From contig DFJW01000057.1 of the NCBI GenBank assembly GCA_002373775.1, forward strand, positions 1 through 9,019: 9,019 nt of DNA, given 5' to 3'. This DNA is from Ruminococcus flavefaciens (lineage in GTDB: Bacteria > Bacillota > Clostridia > Oscillospirales > Ruminococcaceae). The position numbers and the translations under genes are program-made. Under the pieces are notes generated by a model. It searched no databases, was not told the origin of the DNA, and saw only the letters and a list, made by a program, of their open reading frames with translations. Position 1 is the stretch's first letter. The number at the start of each line of letters is the position of its first letter. Below, piece by piece: positions 1 through 8,626 of the stretch.

Positions 1-654
1 CCTGCATTCAAGGCAAAGGATATCGGTTTTGACAGAAGCATGATCGGAGCTTATGGTCATGATGACAAAGTTTGCGCATACACAGCTTTAAGAGCTACAG
101 TGGACTGCGTTGCACCCACACATACAGTAGTAACTGTTCTGACAGACAAAGAAGAGACGGGGAGCGACGGTAATACCGGACTTTGCTCTGCTTATCTCAA
201 GTACTTCATCGCTGATATCGCAGAAGCACTCGGTTCCAATGAGAGAACAGTTCTTTCAGCATCTGAGTGCCTCTCAGCTGATGTAAACGCAGCATATGAT
301 CCGACTTTCCCTGAAGTAAACGAGAAGAACAACTGTGCATATATCAACAAAGGCGTGTGCATAACAAAGTACACCGGTGCACGCGGAAAATCCGGCACAT
401 CTGACGCATCCGCAGAATTTACCGGAAGGATCAGACGTCTCATGGATTCAAAGGAAGTTATATGGCAGACCGGAGAACTCGGAAAAGTCGACGAAGGCGG
501 CGGCGGAACTGTTGCAGCATATATAGCTAATCTTGATGTTGATACAATTGATATGGGTGTACCGGTGCTTTCAATGCACGCTCCATATGAGATCGTATCA
601 AAACTTGACACATATATGGCTTATAAAGCATTCCGAGTATTTATCGAAGACTGA
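1..654 (+). CDS. M18-family zinc aminopeptidase, 3' portion (5' end outside window)
   Basis: The open frame enters from the left edge, so 217 C-terminal residues are visible and the true start is upstream; the first ATG in view (position 40) is internal. M18 enzymes are cytosolic di-zinc aminopeptidases that remove N-terminal residues from peptides. Visible signatures, numbered within the fragment, are GAYGHDDKV (16-24, with D22 a likely bridging zinc ligand), DKEETGS (49-55, with the Glu pair as catalytic base and zinc ligand), ADVNAAYDP (93-101, with D94 a probable ligand where many family members read DxxHAxxP), and SMHAPYE near the end (H193, last zinc ligand). The Gly-rich loop DEGGGG precedes the last strand region. 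The C-terminus KAFRVFIED is complete and ends at TGA 652-654, just before a strong terminator. The gene converges on the MoxR operon. The family call is firm; substrate preference (Asp or other residues) cannot be read from the sequence. Confidence 0.93.
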   Translation, partial: PAFKAKDIGFDRSMIGAYGHDDKVCAYTALRATVDCVAPTHTVVTVLTDKEETGSDGNTGLCSAYLKYFIADIAEALGSNERTVLSASECLSADVNAAYDPTFPEVNEKNNCAYINKGVCITKYTGARGKSGTSDASAEFTGRIRRLMDSKEVIWQTGELGKVDEGGGGTVAAYIANLDVDTIDMGVPVLSMHAPYEIVSKLDTYMAYKAFRVFIED

Positions 655-666
655 CATAAATAAGTA

Positions 667-707
667 AAAAACTCCTGTAAGCAGCAGCTTACAGGAGTTT
701 TTCTTTT
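667..707. terminator. Bidirectional intrinsic terminator between convergent genes
   Basis: A perfect 16-bp stem (667-682 pairing with 687-702) closes on a 4-nt AGCA loop. Its base is an A-run on the left and a T-run on the right, so each strand reads a GC-containing hairpin followed by T residues. On the + strand the tail is TTTTT-C-TTTT, 13 nt after the aminopeptidase stop. On the - strand the same hairpin lies just past the stop of the DUF308 gene (709) and is followed by a T-run. It therefore probably ends both transcripts. Confidence 0.92.
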
Positions 708-708
708 A

Positions 709-1260
709 TCAATTGTTGTCATGAAACTTCGACTCATCCAGATCAAGTATATCAGAAGAAGAACTTCCGCCGTCGCCATAACGCTGTTTGATAACGTGAG
801 CAATGTAGAAATTGTATGCAGCTAACAGCAGCATAACAACACCTATAACAACTCTTGTAAACCATCCGGCTCCAAAAGGCTTGATGAATACTATCACAGC
901 AAGTACAAACAACAACGCCGAAAATATGCCGTTTGTAAGTCTCTGATCGTGTGAAGCGGTACTGCTGAGTGCTTTCGTAAGCCTTATGATTGCCAGTATT
1001 GTGAGTACGCCTGCTGCTATAAATGAGATCACCGCAGCAAGGACACGCGGCAGAAGTATGATGATAGCACCAAGTATTATGCCCATGAATGAGGCACCGC
1101 CCTGATCCGGAGCTTTCAGGAGCATAAGCACACTCGTAAGGATGATAAGACCACCTATCACATAGCATGAGTAAGTAAGTATTTTCGGAAGCAGGAGGAT
1201 TATCAGTCCTCCTGCTGCAAGCAGAACACCCTTGATATTATATTCACTTTTGCTAACCAT
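709..1260 (-). CDS. DUF308 / HdeD-like six-helix membrane protein
   Basis: A 183-residue, very hydrophobic protein with about six membrane segments (near residues 9-24, 29-48, 58-71, 74-94, 110-127, 133-157). They form three hairpins of one pattern: helix, short turn with proline (LLLPK, ILLPR, FIKPF), helix. This threefold repeat is typical of DUF308/HdeD-like proteins, whose biochemical role is generally unknown; E. coli HdeD is linked to acid resistance, but that function should not be carried over. After the last helix is a hydrophilic tail with a Ser run and acidic residues (GGSSSSD, DLDES). The start at 1260 is well supported by AGGAGG at 1267-1272, 6 nt upstream. It lies 15 nt behind the transglutaminase gene and has no promoter of its own that I can see, so it is probably the last gene of the MoxR operon. 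The terminator follows immediately. Confidence 0.85.
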   Translation of the reverse strand: MVSKSEYNIKGVLLAAGGLIILLLPKILTYSCYVIGGLIILTSVLMLLKAPDQGGASFMGIILGAIIILLPRVLAAVISFIAAGVLTILAIIRLTKALSSTASHDQRLTNGIFSALLFVLAVIVFIKPFGAGWFTRVVIGVVMLLLAAYNFYIAHVIKQRYGDGGSSSSDILDLDESKFHDNN

Positions 1261-1266
1261 AAGTTT

Positions 1267-1272
1267 CCTCCT
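1267..1272 (-). promoter_or_regulatory. Ribosome binding site of the DUF308 gene
   Basis: The perfect Shine-Dalgarno AGGAGG lies 6 nt before the ATG at 1260, inside the short gap after the transglutaminase stop codon. It fixes the start and suggests the last gene is translated independently and efficiently. Confidence 0.85.
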
Positions 1273-1275
1273 ACT

Positions 1276-3981
1276 TCAGACAAGAATGTTTATCAGTTTA
1301 AGATACAGCTTCTGAATTGCCCCAGCCCTTGAATAGATACTGCCTGCAAGTGCAGAAACAGTGGACTGGCATGCAGCAAGTTCATCTTCAGTAGGCTGCT
1401 TGTTTCCGAAACCAGCCTGAAGAGCGGTATTCACCAGCACATCAAAACTGCCGCGCTCAAAATGCGTTCCGCCGAGGTGATTTTCAACTTTTTCGGCAAA
1501 TTCAGTATACTTCATATCTTCCTTGTTCAGTTTCAGATAAGCAAGCATTTTTTCAGCATACTGATACATATAGCCTATTCTGCTTGAATTGCTGCCGGTA
1601 GTCATCAACCTGTTTCTTCTGCTGACGATCATGTAACGCCTCAGCCATACTATTCCGGCAGCGATCAGCGCTAACATAAGCGTAACAGCTATAGTCTTTA
1701 CAAATCCTGGTATCTCAAATGAATCATCGTCATCATCAGAACTGCTTCTGCCCGCCATACCTGTACCGTTTCCATTCCCGGCAGTTGTCACTGTTGTAGT
1801 TGCGTTGACATAAGATGTAACGGTCAGCTGAGTGGTCTGAGTTGAAACTTCGACCGGGACAGTAACTGTAGTCGCAGCTGTAGTAGTTGTAGTATCGGGA
1901 TCAGGTTCTGTTGGTTCAGCCGGCTCTTTCTGACCTGGATTTACAGATCTGCGTGTATATCCTGCTGTACATTCGAAAGGTACCCAGCCGAATCCGTCGA
2001 GATACACTTCTATCCATGCGTGACTTCTGTTGTCGCGCACATCTATGGTAAGTGTTCCGTCCGGATTGATTTCCGCATCGTCAAAATCGTCACCGACGAT
2101 TATATATCCGGTAGTATACCTTGCGGGGATCCCTGCCATACGGGCAAGAATAACGCCGGCAGACGCATAATGTGTACAGTATCCCTTCTGATTCTCAAGC
2201 AGGAAATAGTTCACAAAATCACGATTTGAAGGTGTCTTGCCGGGAGAAAGGGTATAAGTAGTTTCGTCAGACATTCTTTTTCTTATACTCTGAAGTATCT
2301 CCATTTTTTCCTGTATAGTAACTGCACTGTCTGCATTGTCAAGAATATCAGAATAGTGTTCCCTTATCTCATCCATATCATTATCATCAGGCAGCTGCAA
2401 ATAATGATCGTACACGAATTCGCTGTATCTGCTCTCAAGCAGTTCAGCAAGTATCAGATGCGGATTATGGTACAGGAAATTCTTATCTGCATAGTATCTG
2501 CTGCTTACATTGAAATTGTCAGTAAACGTATACAGATCATTGTTCTCACAGTATTCCTTGACCGAATCTTTCCATGAAGAATCCTGCATCTCAGCTGCCT
2601 TGAATTCTTCATCATGACGTTCATCGATATACTGAGCAGCATTTTCAGCATCTATATGAACGAATTTATAAGAAAACTCCTCATCTGTACCGTTATCCGA
2701 TCCTACCATAAGATCATCGTCGTATGTCAGATCACCATAGTTGTCAACGCCATAAGGGGCAAAAGTATGCGGCTTTTTCATGTCGAGCTCTATCCACATG
2801 GTCATATCCATTGTGGACGGTGCATTCAGCTTTGTGAAAAGGCACGGAAAATCCTGAGTGTGTATACCATAATACTTGAAATCGTAGAACATTTTGTCAT
2901 TATATGCGCTTTCACTGAGGTCTTTCCACTCATTATCCTCGTATACACAGCCGTTATAGTCTTTGAGGTAAACTGCACCGTCTATCGGAGTATCAAAAGT
3001 AACAAGCATATCTGTTTCGTTTTTATAAGAGATATGGTCATTGGTACCAAGCTTGTTGTTCTCATAACTGAAACTGAATCCAAATGCGCTTGTAAGTCTT
3101 GAAATGCTCTCCGCCAGGTTTTCAAGCGTAAACTCGCTGAGAGCTTCACTTATGTCACGTCTCTTACGGTTGAGTTCTTCACTTCGCTCATAACCCGAAA
3201 GATTCATGATAAGAGAAGTGAGCATTGCTATTATCACGACCGCAGCAATCACCAGAATACCGCATTTCTCCGTAACTTTCAGCTTCATCTGCCGTTTGGG
3301 GAAGAAGAGATCATCCTTACGGACAAAACCTCCATGTCCGCCGGAATACTCTCCTACGTCAATAGTTGACATCGCAAGGAGCGAAAGCCAGTAAGCAACT
3401 GTAAGTATTCCCCAGAATATCGGGATCTCTATACCATTGTAAAGACCTATCTCGATAAGAGGGAAAGTCGCCATAAGCGGCAATATGGGATTAGGACGGC
3501 TTATAGTGAAATAGTATATTACTATCGCCAGCAGCCAGATACCGAAAATAAAAAGCGTTGTCAGGCATTCATCTTCAAGTGAAGGATCAACATGTTTGTA
3601 ATACTTTATATCAGTGTGGAAAGAAGCACTGTAGATGATATTGTAAGCATATTTGAATCCCTCTGTAAGCTTATCCAAGGATCTGTATGCAGCAAAAGCA
3701 AACACAAGAACTGAGCCTGTCAGCACCCAGAGCGCCTTGCCTCCGATAAGAACGAGAACGATATAGAAAGCTGATAGCGCAACAGAAGCAGTTACCACCG
3801 CAGGCGTGTTGTATCTGAATTCAAACATTCCCAGAAAAGCAAGTATTACCGATACAAATCCCATGATCGCTATGAGTACCGATTCAGCCCTTCTGAAATT
3901 AGGACGTTTATTCCTGACGGACATCACGATACTGTCACATATCGTGATACCGTTCGTATTATTCATAGTTTTTGACTTCAT
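1276..3981 (-). CDS. Multi-pass membrane transglutaminase-like protein (TgpA-type, with C-terminal DUF4129-like region)
   Basis: A 901-residue protein. The N-terminal third has about six or seven membrane segments (near 33-54, 61-80, 83-99, 140-160, 166-182, 186-204, 240-261). A long, probably extracellular part (262-758) follows, containing a beta-rich stretch (VYLKDYNGCVYEDNEW, 337-352) and the transglutaminase-like core: GYCTHYASAGV with C602, GIPARYTTGY (617-626), SHAWIEVYLDGFGWVPFE with H654 and E670 at the acid position. Next come a Thr-rich linker (about 696-735), an acidic patch (SSSDDDDD, 747-753), a last membrane helix (about 760-780) and a basic, presumably cytoplasmic tail resembling DUF4129 (about 800-880). 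Related proteins have a Cys-His-acid triad of cysteine-protease or transglutaminase type; the substrate is unknown. The start at 3981 forms TAATG with the DUF58 stop; AAAGGA lies about 12 nt upstream. ATG at 3966 is in frame but has no ribosome site. The gene belongs to the MoxR-DUF58-transglutaminase cluster. Confidence 0.93.
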   Translation of the reverse strand: MKSKTMNNTNGITICDSIVMSVRNKRPNFRRAESVLIAIMGFVSVILAFLGMFEFRYNTPAVVTASVALSAFYIVLVLIGGKALWVLTGSVLVFAFAAYRSLDKLTEGFKYAYNIIYSASFHTDIKYYKHVDPSLEDECLTTLFIFGIWLLAIVIYYFTISRPNPILPLMATFPLIEIGLYNGIEIPIFWGILTVAYWLSLLAMSTIDVGEYSGGHGGFVRKDDLFFPKRQMKLKVTEKCGILVIAAVVIIAMLTSLIMNLSGYERSEELNRKRRDISEALSEFTLENLAESISRLTSAFGFSFSYENNKLGTNDHISYKNETDMLVTFDTPIDGAVYLKDYNGCVYEDNEWKDLSESAYNDKMFYDFKYYGIHTQDFPCLFTKLNAPSTMDMTMWIELDMKKPHTFAPYGVDNYGDLTYDDDLMVGSDNGTDEEFSYKFVHIDAENAAQYIDERHDEEFKAAEMQDSSWKDSVKEYCENNDLYTFTDNFNVSSRYYADKNFLYHNPHLILAELLESRYSEFVYDHYLQLPDDNDMDEIREHYSDILDNADSAVTIQEKMEILQSIRKRMSDETTYTLSPGKTPSNRDFVNYFLLENQKGYCTHYASAGVILARMAGIPARYTTGYIIVGDDFDDAEINPDGTLTIDVRDNRSHAWIEVYLDGFGWVPFECTAGYTRRSVNPGQKEPAEPTEPDPDTTTTTAATTVTVPVEVSTQTTQLTVTSYVNATTTVTTAGNGNGTGMAGRSSSDDDDDSFEIPGFVKTIAVTLMLALIAAGIVWLRRYMIVSRRNRLMTTGSNSSRIGYMYQYAEKMLAYLKLNKEDMKYTEFAEKVENHLGGTHFERGSFDVLVNTALQAGFGNKQPTEDELAACQSTVSALAGSIYSRAGAIQKLYLKLINILV

Positions 3982-5174
3982 TATAATTCAATGTCCTTTA
4001 TTGAGGCAGATATCCTGCCGATTACTACTGGAATAATATTGATATTATCAAAACCTGCTCCGAGTTTAAGAGCATCTCCCTGATTTTTAACTACGATCAC
4101 CGCATTTTTCGCCTCAGCATCAAGCTCATCATCTATATGATTCATAGCCGCTGTATCCATTGATGAAGAAATATATGTGAACGACGCGAGAGAAAGCGTT
4201 GGATTATCATTGAAATATGCAGCTGACGGCATACAATACAGATTGTCGTTAAAAGAACGTATGATATCCCGCATAGCATTTGTCAGAGTGTCCTGATCGG
4301 TTATCAGACGTTCCACAAAGCTGTTTTCTTTCCCGCTGAAATAAATGAGCTTATGTGATCGTTCATTCATTATCATGAACTGTGATACAGAGAGCACGGT
4401 TTCAATAAGAGTGTCAAATACCGGGAGCGTATAAACAGAGTCTTCATAACATTTAAGATCAAGGAATACAGCTGAAGGCACATCAACAGGAAGGCTGTAG
4501 TCTTTGACGATGAACTCATCCTTCTTCGAACTCAGCTTCCAGTGTATCCTGTTCAGCTTATCGCCGGGGTTATACTCCCTGAGATCAAATACTTCAGAGG
4601 GATCGTCTCCCGGCTTTGACTCGGAGAACATGGTGCTCTCCTCAGTATAATGATCCGCAAAAGATATCGAACCGGATATATCATGTCCTTCCGGCATAAC
4701 AAATACTTCGGCAGTTGTATTCTTACCTGTTCTGAATCTGAAAAGTCTTATCGGATCGAATATACTGATATATGCACATCTTATCTTCAGATTGCCGCAG
4801 AAACGTGAGCTGACCTGAAAAGTTATCCTCTGAGAATTTCTTGACTGGATAGGGAAGTATAATTCAAAATCGGTTATCTGGTTGTTAAAAACGTTATAGT
4901 ATTCGATCCGTGCCTCTGCCTTGCCTATTGGGAAAATGCTGCGATTAGTAACACAGAGCTGTACGGGAAAGCTGTCATTTTTAGCAACTGTGTCTGAACG
5001 CAGAGAAAAATCCACAGATATCATTTTCTTAGCGATAAACGTGGTTATGAACAGAAACACAGGCAGCATCAGCATAACAACGAGCAGCACCAGTGCAAAA
5101 TCCCAGATGTAGAGAATATAAAAAGCAGCACAGATCAGTATCAGGACTATAAAAAGGATCTTTGTCAGTATCAT
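3981..5174 (-). CDS. DUF58 domain membrane protein, MoxR-associated
   Basis: A 397-residue protein. Two hydrophobic helices at the N-terminus (about 4-24 and 27-48) anchor it in the membrane, followed by a beta-rich domain (about 50-165). The DUF58 signature spans about 187-212: KPGDDPSEVFDLREY, then NPGDKLNRIHWK, then VKDYS. The C-terminal half resembles the vWA-like fold of this family (AVFLDLKC, 235-242), but no D-x-S-x-S metal motif is seen there. DUF58 genes usually sit beside moxR and are thought to encode partners of the ATPase; the molecular role is not established. The ATG at 5174 follows the moxR stop by 5 nt and has AAAGG at 5183-5187, 8 nt upstream, within the end of moxR, so translation is probably coupled. 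The stop overlaps the next start by one base. Confidence 0.92.
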   Translation of the reverse strand: MILTKILFIVLILICAAFYILYIWDFALVLLVVMLMLPVFLFITTFIAKKMISVDFSLRSDTVAKNDSFPVQLCVTNRSIFPIGKAEARIEYYNVFNNQITDFELYFPIQSRNSQRITFQVSSRFCGNLKIRCAYISIFDPIRLFRFRTGKNTTAEVFVMPEGHDISGSISFADHYTEESTMFSESKPGDDPSEVFDLREYNPGDKLNRIHWKLSSKKDEFIVKDYSLPVDVPSAVFLDLKCYEDSVYTLPVFDTLIETVLSVSQFMIMNERSHKLIYFSGKENSFVERLITDQDTLTNAMRDIIRSFNDNLYCMPSAAYFNDNPTLSLASFTYISSSMDTAAMNHIDDELDAEAKNAVIVVKNQGDALKLGAGFDNINIIPVVIGRISASIKDIEL

Positions 5175-5179
5175 TCGTC

Positions 5180-6139
5180 TTACCTTTGAGGAGTTCCGAT
5201 ACCTGGAACGGGCACACTTTTCAGCAGTTCCGATATCACTCCCGAAGCAGTGATATCCGCCATCTTAGCTTTAGAACTGAGCATTATCCTGTGTTCAAAT
5301 ACATCGGAGCATATGTAAGCTATGTCGTCAGGTATGACATAATCTCTGCCCATAGCAACAGCGATCCCCTTTGATATCTGCATGAGCGCAAGAGTTCCAC
5401 GGGGGCTTACACCGAGTTTTATCATAGGATGATTACGGGTAGCAGCTGCAAGTGCCACGATATATTCATATATCCTGTCATCAATATAGATATTGGATAT
5501 GTATTCCTGAAGTGCAATTATTGAATCTGCATCCGCAACTGATTTAACAGCATCCAATGGATTGGAGTTGAACTTATTCTTGAGAATAGAGACTTCATCG
5601 CTGAATTCAGGATAGCCCATGCTGAGCTTTATCATGAAACGATCCAGCTGTGAGTCAGGAAGATTATGAGTACCGGCAGAACCTATGGGATTCTGTGTAG
5701 CTATTACAGTATAAGGCTCAGGGAGCTTATATGTAACGCCGTCAACAGTTATGCTCTTTTCCTCCATAAGTTCAAGCAAAGCTGACTGTGTCTTGCTTGA
5801 AGTACGGTTGATCTCGTCCGCAAGGAAAAGATTACAGAAAGCAACACCGGGACGGAACTCAAATTTTCCCGAAGCCTTATTATATATTGAAAAACCGGTT
5901 ACATCCGAAGGGAGAACGTCCGGAGTGAACTGCATACGATTATGTTCAAGTGAAAGTGCCTTGGAAAAAGCAAGTGCAAGAGTAGTCTTTCCTACGCCCG
6001 GTATGTCCTCTATCAGAACATGACCTTTGCATAATATGGCAAGCAGCACTTTAATGATAATTGTATCTTTACCTACCACAGCTTTTTTGACTTCACTGAG
6101 AATAGCGTTGATCTGATTTGTGTAATAAGAATTGTTCAT
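5180..6139 (-). CDS. MoxR-family AAA+ ATPase
   Basis: A 319-residue cytosolic AAA+ ATPase of the MoxR class, typically a chaperone-like remodeller acting with DUF58 or vWA proteins. From the chosen start: Walker A IPGVGKTT (46-53), Walker B LFLADEINR (104-112, D108 and E109), sensor 1 in VIATQNP (N150), an Arg finger candidate in LDRF (R167) and sensor 2 in SPRGT (R247). GVAFCNLFLADEIN and NLPDSQLDRF are characteristic of the MoxR group, and all key residues are present. The frame opens further upstream at an ATG at 6169, but I choose 6139. It has AGGAG 7 nt upstream (6147-6151), whereas 6169 has no ribosome site and lies only a few bases past the predicted transcription start. The usual family N-terminus (helix, then VVGKD) also fits the shorter form. 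It is the first gene of a four-gene operon. Confidence 0.95.
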   Translation of the reverse strand: MNNSYYTNQINAILSEVKKAVVGKDTIIIKVLLAILCKGHVLIEDIPGVGKTTLALAFSKALSLEHNRMQFTPDVLPSDVTGFSIYNKASGKFEFRPGVAFCNLFLADEINRTSSKTQSALLELMEEKSITVDGVTYKLPEPYTVIATQNPIGSAGTHNLPDSQLDRFMIKLSMGYPEFSDEVSILKNKFNSNPLDAVKSVADADSIIALQEYISNIYIDDRIYEYIVALAAATRNHPMIKLGVSPRGTLALMQISKGIAVAMGRDYVIPDDIAYICSDVFEHRIMLSSKAKMADITASGVISELLKSVPVPGIGTPQR

Positions 6140-6146
6140 GTTACAT

Positions 6147-6151
6147 CTCCT
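6147..6151 (-). promoter_or_regulatory. Ribosome binding site that sets the moxR-type start
   Basis: AGGAG sits 7 nt before the ATG at 6139. The alternative in-frame ATG at 6169 is preceded only by AT-rich promoter sequence. The site therefore lies within the region a longest-frame call would translate, and it argues for the shorter protein. Confidence 0.85.
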
Positions 6152-6177
6152 GTTTTTCTTTGATTGCATACATAACT

Positions 6178-6206
6178 ATTATATCATTATTATCATCGTT
6201 TGGCAA
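6178..6206 (-). promoter_or_regulatory. Predicted sigma-A promoter of the MoxR operon
   Basis: Reading the - strand, TTGCCA (6201-6206) is followed by a 17-nt spacer and then TATAAT (6178-6183). The -10 is preceded by TGA, giving an extended TGATATAAT. The match is 5 of 6 at -35 and 6 of 6 at -10. The predicted transcript start is near 6171, leaving a leader of about 30 nt before the ATG at 6139, which contains the ribosome site. Confidence 0.82.
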
Positions 6207-6234
6207 TACCAATATTGTTTTTTTTGCAGTAATC

Positions 6235-6263
6235 TTGCTATTTTATCTCATTTGTGATATAAT
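6235..6263 (+). promoter_or_regulatory. Predicted sigma-A promoter of the ligA-gatC-gatA operon
   Basis: TTGCTA (6235-6240) is followed by a 17-nt spacer and TATAAT (6258-6263), which is preceded by TGA to form an extended TGATATAAT. The -10 is perfect and the -35 matches 4 of 6. The transcript would start near 6270, giving a leader of about 100 nt before the ligA ATG. Confidence 0.8.
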
Positions 6264-6272
6264 ATCAGCATG

Positions 6273-8353
<2,081 letters not shown>

Positions 8354-8355
8354 AA

Positions 8356-8625
8356 ATGAATATTGATATCAGACACATCGCCAAGTTATCTGCTCTGGAA
8401 TTCTCTGAAAATGAACTTGCTGAGATACGAGAAGATATGGAAGAGCTTACCCGTGCATTCTCCGAGCTCCCGGATACGATCATTCCGGTAACCGATACAG
8501 AAAGGAAAATGGAACTGCGCAGTGACGATATTATTGACAGCGAGATACCGTCGGAAGCCCTCATATCACTCGCACCGGCAAGCAGCGGAAACTGCTATTC
8601 AGTCCCACAGGCGGTAAAATACTGA
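8356..8625 (+). CDS. gatC: Asp-tRNA(Asn)/Glu-tRNA(Gln) amidotransferase subunit C
   Basis: An 89-residue protein, slightly shorter than the roughly 95 residues usual for GatC. GatC is the small subunit that wraps between GatA and GatB and stabilises the amidotransferase, which converts Glu-tRNA(Gln) or Asp-tRNA(Asn) to the amidated form in the cytosol. The N-terminus IDIRHIAKLSALEFSENEL matches the family pattern (HIAKLA-LEL-EEE), followed by a helix with EDMEEL and the central acidic and polar segment. The start at 8356 is chosen because the family normally begins with Met a few residues before the HIAKL helix. GTG at 8350 would add two residues and overlap the ligA stop as GTGA. The stop is one base from the gatA ATG. 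Identity is supported by both sequence and neighbour. Confidence 0.93.
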   Translation: MNIDIRHIAKLSALEFSENELAEIREDMEELTRAFSELPDTIIPVTDTERKMELRSDDIIDSEIPSEALISLAPASSGNCYSVPQAVKY

Positions 8626-8626
8626 T

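Noticed and set aside
192..611. Open frame of 139 codons on the - strand
   Set aside because: It lies wholly inside the well-supported M18 aminopeptidase gene, has no ribosome site and no recognisable protein features; it is a shadow frame.
752..1168. Open frame of 138 codons on the - strand, Cys- and His-rich translation
   Set aside because: It is out of frame within the DUF308 gene. Its composition is what a shifted reading of a hydrophobic gene gives, and no start signal is present.
2614..3102. Hydrophobic open frame of 162 codons on the + strand
   Set aside because: It is antisense to the transglutaminase gene, and its hydrophobicity follows from reading acidic and polar codons backwards. 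There is no ribosome site or domain.
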